Part shown: piece by piece, positions 17,113 to 24,919 of the stretch
How positions within the stretch are numbered: the stretch's first letter is position 1
Layout: the number at the start of each line of letters is the position of its first letter
Source: Acidobacteriota bacterium
GTDB lineage: Bacteria; Acidobacteriota; Terriglobia; Terriglobales; Acidobacteriaceae
Direction: 5' to 3'
Assembly (NCBI GenBank): GCA_021801945.1
Contig: JAKABE010000007.1
Coordinates: 1 to 24,919, forward strand
Length of the DNA: 24,919 nucleotides
Program-made: the position numbers and the translations under genes
Notes under the pieces: model-generated
The model's input: only the letters and a program-made list of their open reading frames with translations
Database searches by the model: none
What the model was told of the DNA's origin: nothing

Positions 17113-19097
17113 GGCTGCTCTTCAAACTCCTCATTCAGCCACTTAGTGAACGCCGCAAACTCCTCGTCGCGGCCCAGGAACTCGCGCACCAGCTCGCGGC
17201 CGGGCTTGGAGCCGCCCTGCTCCAGCACCGTCTTCCGGTAGCGCGCGCCGGCCGCACAGCCCAACAAGTCTCGCTCCTCGAACTGCGCGAAAAAGTCCAG
17301 GGCGATGACCTTGTCGAACGCATAGGTGTAGTAGTTCGAGGAGTAACCGGTCAGGTGGCCGAAGCTTGCGTACATGCGGTTGCCTTCGATCCAGCGCCAG
17401 GGTTGCAGCGATTCGTAGAGCCGCCGCGTTTCCGTGTCCAGGTCGATTCCCGCGGGGGCCTGGTCGTGCAGGTCGAGCGAGAGCGTGGTGTAGTAGAGCT
17501 GCGAGCGTACCCAGTCGGCGCGCCCGAACGAGCCTGCTCGTTTCATCTTTTGGATGAGATCGGAGGGCAGGACCTCGCCGGTCTGGTAGTGCTTTGCGAA
17601 GGTCTGCAACAGCTTCTCGTCGCGGAAGAACTCCTCCAGCATCTGCGAGGGAACCTCGATAAAGTCCCCTTCGGTCGCGAATCCCGAGACCCCGGCCCAC
17701 TCCGTGTGCCCGCCCAGAATGGCGTGCATGAGGTGGCCGAACTCATGGAAGTATGTGACTACGTCGCTGTATTGCAGCAGGCCCGGATCGCCATCCGCCC
17801 CGCCGGGAAAGTTGCAGATCAGCGCGGCCTCGGGCAGATAGCGCCCGCGCACGCCAGTGACCACCGGAGCGGCTGAGAACCACTTGTCCTTGCCTTCGCG
17901 CGGGTGCATGTCCAGGTAGAAGCGGCCCACCAGATGCCCCTCGTCGAAGACCTCAAAGACCGAGACCGCCGGATGCCAGCCGCTCGCCGCCGCGGGCCGG
18001 AACTCCACCTTGAACAGCCGAGCCGCCGTCTCCAGCACGCCCGCCTCCACCTGCGCATACGGGAAGTACGGCCGCACCGACTGCGAGTCGAATGCGAAGG
18101 CCGAGCGCCGGAACTGCTCATACCAGTAGGCACGGCCGGCAATGTCGATGGCTTTCAACCCCGGCTCGCTGCGGCGGGCAAATGCGAGCACCTGCGCGTG
18201 CTCATGTCCGGCGCCCTCGCGGCTGGCCTCCTCCAGCTTGGCCAAAAACCCGCGCACGTTGGCCGCTGAACCCATCATCTGGTCGGCCGTGGCCAGATCG
18301 GCCCAGCTCCTGAAGCCCAACACATCGGCAATCTCCTGCCGCGTGGCCAGCAAATCCAGCAGAATCTGCTTGTTGGCTGGATATGCGCGGGTGTTGTAGG
18401 CCATGAACATACGCTCGCGCAGCATCGCGCTCCGGGCAAAGGTCATCACCGGCTGCATGTCCGGCTGGTCGGTGGAGAGCGTCACGAGCCCCTCCGCATT
18501 CGGTGGGTGGCGCGTAATGTAGTCCTCCGGCAGCCCCTCCAGCTCTGTAGGGGCTGCCGGGATCGTCTTCGCCCCTTCCTGGATGTTGCGGCTGAACTCG
18601 AGCGCCAGCATCGTCGCTTTCTCGTGCAGGGTCTGCAGGTGGTCACGGGTGGCCTGGTCCTTATCCACTCCAGCCAGCCGGTAGCCGAGCAGCGTGCGCT
18701 CCACAAAGTGCCGCGTCGCGGGGCTCGCGCCTTCCAGGTTGATAGCTGCAAGCGCCTCATAAACCTGACGGTTAAGGCTTAGAGCGCTGGCGGCCACGGC
18801 TACCCGCTGAGCCTCGGTCTGCGCTTGGTCGCGAACCTCCATTTCGCTGGCTACAGAGTTCAGAATGCCAGCCTGCGAACCCGCCAGACTCAACTGCTCC
18901 AGGGCCACGTCGTAGAGCCGGAGCGTATTTTCCGGTGTCCGCGGGGCTTCTACAGCGAGTAAGGCTGTGAGCGCGGCCTCGTGCGCGGCCAACCGCGCTC
19001 CCACCCAGGCTGAAAGCGTCTCAGCGGACAAACCGCCGCCCGCTTTCCAGGCATAAATCTCTTCTGTGACGGCTGAAGGGGAAGTGTCTATGGGCAT
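17094..19097 (-). CDS. M3-family metallopeptidase (thimet oligopeptidase/PrlC-like)
   Basis: This 667-residue zinc peptidase cleaves short peptides, most likely in the cytoplasm, since no signal peptide is seen. The zinc motif HEFGH is at residues 451-455 (ligands His451 and His455, catalytic Glu452), and Glu481 in DFIEVPSQMLEEFF is the third ligand, at the spacing known for the M3 family. The substrate-binding segment near the C-terminus (YSSNYYTYAFDKVIALD) is also typical. The ATG at 19097 is preferred, with GGAGG 11 nt upstream; a TTG at 19115 lies upstream of that site. It is divergent from the aroD-aroE fusion, with 115 bp between the two starts. Assignment to a named subfamily (Dcp, PrlC) is not possible by eye. 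Confidence 0.94.
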   Translation of the reverse strand: MPIDTSPSAVTEEIYAWKAGGGLSAETLSAWVGARLAAHEAALTALLAVEAPRTPENTLRLYDVALEQLSLAGSQAGILNSVASEMEVRDQAQTEAQRVAVAASALSLNRQVYEALAAINLEGASPATRHFVERTLLGYRLAGVDKDQATRDHLQTLHEKATMLALEFSRNIQEGAKTIPAAPTELEGLPEDYITRHPPNAEGLVTLSTDQPDMQPVMTFARSAMLRERMFMAYNTRAYPANKQILLDLLATRQEIADVLGFRSWADLATADQMMGSAANVRGFLAKLEEASREGAGHEHAQVLAFARRSEPGLKAIDIAGRAYWYEQFRRSAFAFDSQSVRPYFPYAQVEAGVLETAARLFKVEFRPAAASGWHPAVSVFEVFDEGHLVGRFYLDMHPREGKDKWFSAAPVVTGVRGRYLPEAALICNFPGGADGDPGLLQYSDVVTYFHEFGHLMHAILGGHTEWAGVSGFATEGDFIEVPSQMLEEFFRDEKLLQTFAKHYQTGEVLPSDLIQKMKRAGSFGRADWVRSQLYYTTLSLDLHDQAPAGIDLDTETRRLYESLQPWRWIEGNRMYASFGHLTGYSSNYYTYAFDKVIALDFFAQFEERDLLGCAAGARYRKTVLEQGGSKPGRELVREFLGRDEEFAAFTKWLNEEFEEQPLAVSS

Positions 19098-19212
19098 CGC
19101 GAGCAAGTCCTCCAAGATACTAGGTTGCCATACGATGCTAGTTTCTAGCCCGGTTCCTTTTCATGGGCGGCCCAGCAATGAAGGGTTGCATCCTGCGCCA
19201 ATCCCGGCTAAC

Positions 19213-20811
19213 ATGCGTCAATTAAAGGAAATGCCTTCTGCTTCCTCCAGCACGCTTGTTCCTCCCGCTCCGCCCTCGGGCGCTCCACGGTTGCGCTTAG
19301 CCAAGCTCTGCGTGGCCGTGCAGGGCGCCACACCGGCGGAGCTGTTCGAGCGGGCCGAAGCGGCGCTAAGCGATGTAAGATTCATCGAGTTACGCCTCGA
19401 CGCGTTGGCCAAGCCGGCGGGTGCGTTGCCCCAGCTCAAGGCCTTCCTGGCCCGGCACCGCGACGTGACAGCCATCGCTACCTGCCGCCGCAAGCCCTTT
19501 GGCGGCAACTTCGCTGGTTCCCTGAATTCGGAGCTCGATGTGCTCCTCAAGGCCGCCGAAGCCGGCTGTCAGATCGTCGATCTTGAGGTTGAGTCGACGG
19601 AGCAGACCACCCGCCCTCAACTGGCCAAGTTTCGCTCCGCCCTCCACGCAGCGGGCGCGGCCCTGCTGGTCAGCTTCCACGACTTTACGCGCACCAAGGG
19701 CTTGGACCAGGCCGCCAACCGCATTGAGGCCTTCCAGCCGGATTTCGTGAAGGTCGTCTCCACGGCCCGCACCCTGGCCGATAACCTCGCTGTCCTGCGC
19801 CTGATCGAAGACCGTTCGCTCTCCTCGCACATCGTCGGCATCGCCATGGGCGAGGAGGGCCTGGTTAGCCGAGTGCTGGGCCCGCGCGCCGGAGCGGTTT
19901 TTACCTTTGCCTCTTCGGGCGAGGCGCCCGGCCTGGAAACCGCGCCCGGCCAGGTCTCCGCGCGTACGCTTCTCGACCTCTACCACGTAGACCAGCTCGA
20001 TCAGGCCACGCGCATCTTTGGGGTTGCCGGCAACCCCATCGCTCACTCACTCTCGCCGCTCATGCATTCGGCCGCCTTCCGCCGCGAGAATGTGAATGCC
20101 GTCATGATTCCTCTCAAGGTCAAGGCCCTCGCCGATCTGCTCACTCTGATCAGCGAGCTGCCCGTGAGCGGCGTGGCCGTCACCATGCCTCTCAAGCAGG
20201 AGGTCCTGCCCTATCTGGCCAACATGGACCCACTTACCGCCCGGATCGGCGCCTGCAACACGCTGCGCACCGGCGCCGATGGCAAGCTCTACGGCTTCAA
20301 TACCGACGTGGCCGGCGTTGTCCGTCCTCTCGAAAAGCGCATCAAGCTCCAGGGTGCGCGCATCCTCGTGCTGGGCGCCGGAGGCGCAGCCCGCGCCGCC
20401 GTCTTCGGCCTCGTCGAGCGAGGCGCCGAAGTCTTCATCTTCAATCGCACGCACCCCACAGCCGTCGCACTTGCCCGCAAGGCCCACGCCAAAGCCCTCA
20501 AACAGGAACTCCTGGCCAAGAGCCGCTTCGACGCCATCATCAATACCACCCCCTGCGGCATGGCCGGCTTCAAGCCCGCCATGCCCATCAAGGAAAACGA
20601 GCTCAACGCCGCGGTGGTCTTCGACATGGTCTACAACCCGCTGGAAACCCCGCTCCTCAAACTCGCCCGCGAACGCGGCCTCGCCGTGATCAGCGGCCTG
20701 GAGATGTTCGTCCAGCAGGGCGCGCGCCAATTCGAAATCTGGACCGGCAAGCCCGCCCCCGAATCCGAGATGTTCCGCGTGGTTGAGGTTGCCTTGCGGC
20801 GCCGCGGCTGA
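19213..20811 (+). CDS. aroDE: Fused 3-dehydroquinate dehydratase (type I) / shikimate dehydrogenase
   Basis: The 532-residue product joins two consecutive shikimate-pathway enzymes in one chain. The N-terminal half is type I dehydroquinase: ELRLDAL, DLEVES, His156 in VSFHDFTRT and the Schiff-base Lys180 in DFVKVVSTA. The C-terminal half is AroE: AHSLSPLMHSAAF for shikimate binding, catalytic Lys328 in TMPLKQEV, Asp365 in FNTDVAG, and the NADP motif GAGGAARAA followed by NRT. The dehydratase product, 3-dehydroshikimate, is the dehydrogenase substrate. The start is uncertain: ATG at 19213 leaves 115 bp to the divergent peptidase gene, but neither it nor the ATG at 19231 has a good ribosome-binding site, and longer in-frame forms overlap the peptidase gene. 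Confidence 0.94.
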   Translation: MRQLKEMPSASSSTLVPPAPPSGAPRLRLAKLCVAVQGATPAELFERAEAALSDVRFIELRLDALAKPAGALPQLKAFLARHRDVTAIATCRRKPFGGNFAGSLNSELDVLLKAAEAGCQIVDLEVESTEQTTRPQLAKFRSALHAAGAALLVSFHDFTRTKGLDQAANRIEAFQPDFVKVVSTARTLADNLAVLRLIEDRSLSSHIVGIAMGEEGLVSRVLGPRAGAVFTFASSGEAPGLETAPGQVSARTLLDLYHVDQLDQATRIFGVAGNPIAHSLSPLMHSAAFRRENVNAVMIPLKVKALADLLTLISELPVSGVAVTMPLKQEVLPYLANMDPLTARIGACNTLRTGADGKLYGFNTDVAGVVRPLEKRIKLQGARILVLGAGGAARAAVFGLVERGAEVFIFNRTHPTAVALARKAHAKALKQELLAKSRFDAIINTTPCGMAGFKPAMPIKENELNAAVVFDMVYNPLETPLLKLARERGLAVISGLEMFVQQGARQFEIWTGKPAPESEMFRVVEVALRRRG

Positions 20812-20898
20812 ACCCCATCGCAACGCGCCTGAGTCCCGCCACAATTGAAGAGGAGCTTTCCTCGGCGGACGCCTGATTCCAATTACACTAAGAACGCT

Positions 20899-23868
20899 AT
20901 GCAATACCGCACAGGAAACGAGATACGAGAGCTGTTTCTGCGCTTTTTTGAGTCGAAGGGGCACCGGAGGGTGCACTCTTCGCCCTTGGTTCCAGCCAAC
21001 GATCCGACGCTGCTGTTCACGAACGCGGGGATGAACCAGTTCAAGGACGTCTTTCTGGGCGCGGAGAAGCGGGAGTACACGCGGGCCACCACCAGCCAGA
21101 AGTGTGTGCGCGCCGGGGGCAAGCATAATGACCTGGAAAATGTGGGGTTTACGCGGCGGCATCATACGTTCTTCGAGATGCTGGGGAATTTTTCGTTCGG
21201 CGACTACTTTAAGCGCGAGGCCATCGCCTACGCCTGGGAACTGGTGACCAGCCCGGAGTGGTTCGGCATTCCCAAGGATCGGCTCTACGTGACGATCTTC
21301 GAGGGCGCGGACGGCGTGCCGCGCGACGACGAGGCGGAGCGGTACTGGATTGAGGCGGGCGTCGCCAAGGAGCGGATACGCGAGGGGAGCCTCAAAGACA
21401 ACTTCTGGCAGATGGGCGAGACGGGCCCCTGCGGGCCGTGCTCGGAGATTTTTTACGACATGGGGATCGGGGCGGCCGAGACGCCGGGAGTGGATAAGCC
21501 GTTCGGGCAGGATGAGGCGCGGTATGTGGAGATTTGGAATTTGGTCTTCATGCAGTTCGACCGGTCGGCGGTGACCGATGCTGCGGGGAAGACGACCTAC
21601 AAGCTGACGCCTTTGCCCAAGCCCTGCGTGGATACGGGGATGGGTCTGGAGCGCGTGGCGGCGGTGCTGCAAGGCAAACTAAGCAACTTTGAGACGGATC
21701 TGTTTACGCCGCTGATTGAGAGGGCGGAAGAACTTACGGGAAAGCGGGTAAGCGAACGGGACATTGAGCAGGAGAGCCGCACCGCCGACGAGCTTGCGGC
21801 GAGCTTGCGCATTATTGCGGATCACTCGCGCGCGGCGACGTTTCTGATTTCGGACGGCGTGCTGCCGTCGAACGAGGGACGCGGCTACGTGCTGCGCAAG
21901 ATCATGCGGCGCGCGATACGGCATGGGCGGCTGCTGGGGCAGGAGAAGCCGTTTCTGTTTGAGATGGTGTACGCCGTGCGGGATCTGATGAAGGGGGCGT
22001 ATCCCGAGCTCGTCGATTCTGCCAGTCGCGTCGCTAAAGTCATCGAAGCCGAAGAGAGACAGTTTGCACGAGTGCTGAACGCGGGTTCCTCAGCGCTGAA
22101 CAGCTACTTTGCTTCGTTGGTCGGGACCTGGCGTGAACATGCATTCACTCAAGCCGCAAACATGGTTCCCGGTGGCCTGGGAAGTGTCGAAATCAGCTTT
22201 CTCACCCCGATTGCAGACTCAATTTCGCCTAGTCAATCGGACAATGATATTCGGAGGCTATTCTGCCACGAATCTGGCCTGCAAATCGCCGCTGATAGAT
22301 TGAATGCTTATGTTGATGGCTATATCCAGAGCTTGAATAAGTCGAGGGCGAAGGAGCTGCTACTCTCAGGTCCCAGGGCATTTCACTTTTACGAGACCTA
22401 TGGACTACCGAAGGACTTTATACAGGACGCCTCTAGAGATGCAGGTATCGGCTTCGATCACGAGGGCTTTGAGCGGGCGCGGGGAGAAGAGCAGGCGCGG
22501 GCGCGCGCGAGTTGGAAGGGCGGATCGCAGAAGACTGCGAGCCCGGCGTTTCGGGATTTGCCGAAGACGGTCTTCGAGGGCTACCGGCAGCTCAACTCGG
22601 CGAACTGCGAGGTGCTGGCGATTGTGCGAGGCGGGCACGGCGTGCCAGCGGCGGATACGGGCGAGAAGGTTGAAGTCGTGCTCGACCACACCAGCTTCTA
22701 TGGCGACTCGGGCGGGCAGATTGGCGATACGGGGTGGTTTACCTCGACCGACGGCAATGCGACTGTCGCCGAGATTGCCGGCTGCGTACTGCCGGTGCAG
22801 GGAGTGCGCGCGCACAAGGCTGTGCTCAAAGCGCCGCTGGCGGTGGGCGACCGCGTGAATACGGTGGTGGATGGGCAGAGGCGCGACTCGATCAAGCGCA
22901 ACCACACGGGGACGCACCTGCTGCACGCGGCGCTGAGGCAGGTATTGGGCACGCACGTGAAGCAGGCGGGTTCGCTGGTGGCGCCGGAGCGGCTGCGGTT
23001 CGATTTTTCGCACTTTGCGCAGGTGGCCGATGAGGAGTTGCAGGAAATCGAAGACATTGTGAACCGCGAGGTGCTGAAGAACGCGAAGGTGGAGACGCTG
23101 GTAGACGTGCCTATCGACGTGGCCGTGAATGAGTACCACGCCATGGCGTTGTTCGGCGAAAAGTATGGCGACAAGGTGCGGGTGGTGAAGCTGGCCGACG
23201 GCTTTTCGACGGAGCTGTGCGGCGGCACGCACACCAGCGCCACGGGCGAGATCGGGCTGCTGAAGCTGACGGGCGAGGAATCGGTCTCGTCGGGCGTGCG
23301 GCGCATCGAGGCCATCAGCGGGATGGGGTCGCTCGATACGTTCAGGCGGGATTACGAGCTGGCGCAGTTTACTTCCTCGATTGTCTCCGCGGGAGGCAGT
23401 CTTTCGGACGGGCTTCGGGAAAAGCTGGCTGCGCAGGAAGACGAGCTGAAGCGGCTGCGGCGCGAGCTCGAAGAGGTGCGGATGAAGTCGGCGGCCGGCG
23501 GGCTGGATGAATCCGTGGCGCGCGCGGTGGAGGTGAAGGGCGTGCGCGTGGTCACGCACCGCGCCGACAACCTGGAGCGCGGGCAGTTGCGCACGCTGGT
23601 GGACAACCTGAAGCTGAAGTTGGGCGAGGGGGTGGTGGTGCTGGCCTCCGCGCAGCCGGAGGGCAAGGTCGCCATCATCGCCGGTGTGACGCCGGGGCTC
23701 GTGCAGCGGATTCAGGCGGGCAAGCTGGTGGGCGCGGTGGCCAAGCTGGTGGGCGGCTCGGGCGGCGGCAAGCCGGAGATCGCCGAGGCCGGCGGCAAGG
23801 ACCAGGCGCAGATCGACGCCGCGCTCAAGGCCGCGCCAGGAGTGGCGGCGGAGCTGCTGGGCGGTTGA
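20899..23868 (+). CDS. alaS: Alanyl-tRNA synthetase with an internal insertion
   Basis: The 989-residue enzyme charges tRNA-Ala and edits mischarged Ser/Gly. The catalytic domain includes [14 protein letters not shown] and [15 protein letters not shown] motifs (here [13 protein letters not shown]). The editing domain holds His669 and His673 in [10 protein letters not shown], and Cys774 and His778 in [13 protein letters not shown]-terminal coiled-coil and DHHA1 region closes the protein. It is about 110 residues longer than the 876-residue E. coli enzyme; the editing histidines are shifted by 105, locating most extra sequence between residues about 400 and 490, before [11 protein letters not shown]. 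That segment has lower GC than the rest. The ATG at 20899 is chosen because [14 protein letters not shown] is the normal N-terminus; the upstream TTG adds an unrelated leader. The ribosome-binding site is weak. Confidence 0.95.
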   Translation: MQYRTGNEIRELFLRFFESKGHRRVHSSPLVPANDPTLLFTNAGMNQFKDVFLGAEKREYTRATTSQKCVRAGGKHNDLENVGFTRRHHTFFEMLGNFSFGDYFKREAIAYAWELVTSPEWFGIPKDRLYVTIFEGADGVPRDDEAERYWIEAGVAKERIREGSLKDNFWQMGETGPCGPCSEIFYDMGIGAAETPGVDKPFGQDEARYVEIWNLVFMQFDRSAVTDAAGKTTYKLTPLPKPCVDTGMGLERVAAVLQGKLSNFETDLFTPLIERAEELTGKRVSERDIEQESRTADELAASLRIIADHSRAATFLISDGVLPSNEGRGYVLRKIMRRAIRHGRLLGQEKPFLFEMVYAVRDLMKGAYPELVDSASRVAKVIEAEERQFARVLNAGSSALNSYFASLVGTWREHAFTQAANMVPGGLGSVEISFLTPIADSISPSQSDNDIRRLFCHESGLQIAADRLNAYVDGYIQSLNKSRAKELLLSGPRAFHFYETYGLPKDFIQDASRDAGIGFDHEGFERARGEEQARARASWKGGSQKTASPAFRDLPKTVFEGYRQLNSANCEVLAIVRGGHGVPAADTGEKVEVVLDHTSFYGDSGGQIGDTGWFTSTDGNATVAEIAGCVLPVQGVRAHKAVLKAPLAVGDRVNTVVDGQRRDSIKRNHTGTHLLHAALRQVLGTHVKQAGSLVAPERLRFDFSHFAQVADEELQEIEDIVNREVLKNAKVETLVDVPIDVAVNEYHAMALFGEKYGDKVRVVKLADGFSTELCGGTHTSATGEIGLLKLTGEESVSSGVRRIEAISGMGSLDTFRRDYELAQFTSSIVSAGGSLSDGLREKLAAQEDELKRLRRELEEVRMKSAAGGLDESVARAVEVKGVRVVTHRADNLERGQLRTLVDNLKLKLGEGVVVLASAQPEGKVAIIAGVTPGLVQRIQAGKLVGAVAKLVGGSGGGKPEIAEAGGKDQAQIDAALKAAPGVAAELLGG
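22015..22465 (+). other. Compositionally distinct segment and extra domain inside alaS
   Basis: By hand count GC is 183 of 360 (51%) over 22081-22440, against 63% at 21901-21960 and 67% at 22501-22560. Codon choice also changes: codons such as TTT, AAT, GAT, AGA, CTA and ACA become common, while the flanks favour G- or C-ending codons. The reading frame is preserved throughout. The inner part (about 22096-22370) codes for roughly 90 residues absent from standard AlaS; the outer parts encode normal AlaS sequence in the same unusual style. Confidence 0.75.
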
Positions 23869-23887
23869 TGGTTGGACCTCAACGCGG

Positions 23888-24187
23888 CTATGCGGCTGGC
23901 TTGCGCGCTTTTGCGGCCTGCAGGGCTTCGTGAATGATCATCTTGAGGTAGGTCTGGTAGCGCAAACCGCGCTCGGCAGCCTGAACGCGCGCTTCGGCAA
24001 TGTCGTCAGGAGCGAGGCGAATCGTCGTTGTCGATAGCGCTGCGCGTTTCGCGGCTGTGCCGATACCAATGCGGCCTTCCCTGGTCGCTTTCTTGAATTC
24101 TTCGAGAAGTGCGTCCTCGTTGGCCTTCCACCATGCAGCCTCCTCAGCTTCATTCGCGAAGGTCTTCTTTTTCAATTCTTCCAACAT
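23888..24187 (-). CDS. brnA: BrnA-type (CopG family) antitoxin
   Basis: The 99-residue product fits the CopG-type antitoxins that pair with BrnT. The N-terminal FANEAEEAAWWKANED segment is the typical partner-binding part, and the C-terminal ribbon-helix-helix (TTTIRLAPDDIAEARVQAA, then LRYQTYLKMIIHEALQ, about residues 53-91) would bind the operator and repress the operon. The ATG at 24187 is preferred over that at 24193 because AGGA lies 6 nt upstream of it and directly against the other. It overlaps the toxin gene by 38 nt, and the toxin comes first, the order known for brnTA. Its 3' end faces alaS, with 19 bp between stops. Confidence 0.88.
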   Translation of the reverse strand: MLEELKKKTFANEAEEAAWWKANEDALLEEFKKATREGRIGIGTAAKRAALSTTTIRLAPDDIAEARVQAAERGLRYQTYLKMIIHEALQAAKARKPAA

Positions 24188-24470
24188 TGCCATTCCTCTT
24201 CAATGACGTGAAGTAACGCCTGTAGCTCTTATTCGCAGGCCACGCTGTTACAACGCGAATCTTCTCGCCGGACATCGTAGAGATCACAACGAGCATTCGT
24301 CCGCTATCCGTCTCGCCAATCTGCGCAATCCGCATCTCGCCCGTGCGCAGCTCGGAACCAAGATCGACGGGACGATTCAAGATGACCTGTTCAGCTTCTT
24401 CCGATCGCACGTCGTGCTGGGCGATGTGGATACTGTTGACGGCATCCCACTCAAAAATCAAATTGTGCAT
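24150..24470 (-). CDS. brnT: BrnT-type toxin
   Basis: This 106-residue protein belongs to the BrnT family (PF04365), ribonuclease-fold toxins that inhibit translation when not bound by BrnA. The diagnostic start IFEWDAVNSIHIAQHDVRSE, with Glu-Trp-Asp then His, is present, followed by EEAEQVILN and the strand pair RMLVVISTMSGEKIRVVTAW. The usual C-terminal Arg-rich end is here YRRYFTSLKRNG. GGAG lies 5 nt before the ATG. It is the first gene of a two-gene operon inserted between mutS2 and alaS, and probably depends on the promoter at 24654-24682. Confidence 0.9.
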   Translation of the reverse strand: MHNLIFEWDAVNSIHIAQHDVRSEEAEQVILNRPVDLGSELRTGEMRIAQIGETDSGRMLVVISTMSGEKIRVVTAWPANKSYRRYFTSLKRNGNVGRIEKEDLRE

Positions 24471-24653
24471 GGTCTCTCCAACAGTTCAGCGCTCGTGAAC
24501 TTTTACGTTGTCGAGCCATGCCAGAATTCGCTCGTGCGACCCTGCGCAGAATCTCTACGATCCAATGTTCCCGGCCACCTTCGACCCTTTGGAATGTCCC
24601 CGGTTCAGGGGTCCATACGGAATTCGAAGTCCCGGTAAGTGACATCTCTGTTA

Positions 24654-24682
24654 AACGTAGCTACATTGTAGCTATTTGTCAA
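24654..24682 (-). promoter_or_regulatory. Promoter with paired palindromic operator, likely for brnTA
   Basis: On the minus strand a perfect TTGACA (24682-24677) is followed after 17 bp by TACGTT (24659-24654), a moderate -10 box. The spacer contains two TAGCTAC units centred about one helical turn apart, and GTAGCTAC (24657-24664) is itself a palindrome. This layout is typical of autoregulated toxin-antitoxin promoters. TTGACA directly abuts the mutS2 stop codon. The brnT start is 184 nt beyond the -10 box, leaving a long leader that contains a 64-codon frame (24451-24645) I cannot identify. Confidence 0.6.
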
Positions 24683-24919
24683 CTATTGGCGGAGGTCAAC
24701 GAGGGTTGCGCCCATCCCGCCTTCGTTTTGCGGGGCTTCTTCGATTCCCGCTACATGAGGATGGTTCTTTAGGAACTCGCGGACGCCGCGGCGGAGGATG
24801 CCGGCGCCGTGGCCGTGAATGACGCGGACGCGCGGGAGGCCGGCAAGGAAGGCGCGGTCAAGATACTTCTCCAGCTCGTCGGTGGCTTCGTCCACGGTGC
24901 GGCCGATTAGTTGGATCTC
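24683..24919 (-). CDS. mutS2: MutS2 C-terminal Smr domain (partial, 5' end outside window)
   Basis: The last 78 codons of a gene entering from the right edge. The peptide reads as the Smr domain that ends MutS2, a protein linked to splitting collided ribosomes and to suppressing recombination. The nucleic-acid-binding motif VIHGHGAGILRRGVREFL is intact, and MGATLVDLR closes the domain. The usual LDLHG-type motif is replaced by IQLIGRTVDEA, lacking the acidic and His residues tied to nuclease activity in other Smr proteins. The frame stays open to the last base of the window. Confidence 0.88.
   Translation of the reverse strand, partial: EIQLIGRTVDEATDELEKYLDRAFLAGLPRVRVIHGHGAGILRRGVREFLKNHPHVAGIEEAPQNEGGMGATLVDLRQ

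Noticed and set aside
20047..21672. A 541-codon minus-strand frame across aroDE and alaS
   Set aside because: It spans the 3' half of one conserved gene and the 5' half of another, and has no recognisable motif.
22096..22370. Intein or group I/II intron inside alaS
   Set aside because: The extra sequence is only about 90 codons, lacks intein splice-junction residues (no Cys/Ser start followed by His-Asn end) and stays in frame with no intron-like structure seen.

Overview
The window reads as chromosomal DNA from a GC-rich, non-pathogen-like soil bacterium, most likely an Acidobacteriota member of the Terriglobia/Acidobacteriaceae type. That placement is inferred from the gene set (PII/AmtB/GlnD cluster, AroD-AroE fusion, Tat-exported DUF5060/DUF4038 sugar-active-type protein, general protein style) and was not tested by database search. 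Most genes are about 60-65% GC; three places depart clearly from this: the transposon at 2861-5247, the AT-rich gap around 15902-16100, and an internal segment of alaS (about 22015-22465).

Layout. 1-2369: a PII signalling protein, then an exported AcpA/phospholipase C-type phosphoesterase. 2853-5255: a complete IS1595-type transposon with exact ends (23-bp imperfect inverted repeats, perfect 8-bp target duplication), carrying a transposase and three passenger genes; it sits in the gap between two convergent genes. 5377-7266: a Tat-exported DUF5060/DUF4038 (apiosidase-like) protein on the minus strand. 7714-13033: nitrogen block amtB - glnK - unknown gene - glnD, all on the plus strand. 13145-14892: transaldolase and a membrane-anchored unknown. 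14966-19097: minus-strand genes for an SDR oxidoreductase, an F420-type NADP oxidoreductase and an M3 metallopeptidase. 19213-23868: plus-strand aroD-aroE fusion and alanyl-tRNA synthetase. 23888-24919: minus-strand brnT-brnA toxin-antitoxin pair and the 3' end of mutS2, entering from the right edge.

How the genes work together. AmtB moves ammonium, GlnK binds and plugs AmtB when nitrogen is plentiful, and GlnD senses glutamine and uridylylates/deuridylylates PII at Tyr51. Two PII paralogues are present, both keeping Tyr51, so both are plausible GlnD substrates. The remaining genes are central metabolism and housekeeping functions with no obvious pathway link to nitrogen.

The points most worth a second look are the passenger-carrying transposon, whose ends can be defined to the base; the roughly 90-100 residue insertion with foreign composition inside AlaS; the toxin-antitoxin promoter with paired palindromes set nearly 180 nt upstream of its genes; and the AT-rich, G-tract-containing gap near 15.9-16.1 kb. 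No rRNA, tRNA or CRISPR array was seen.
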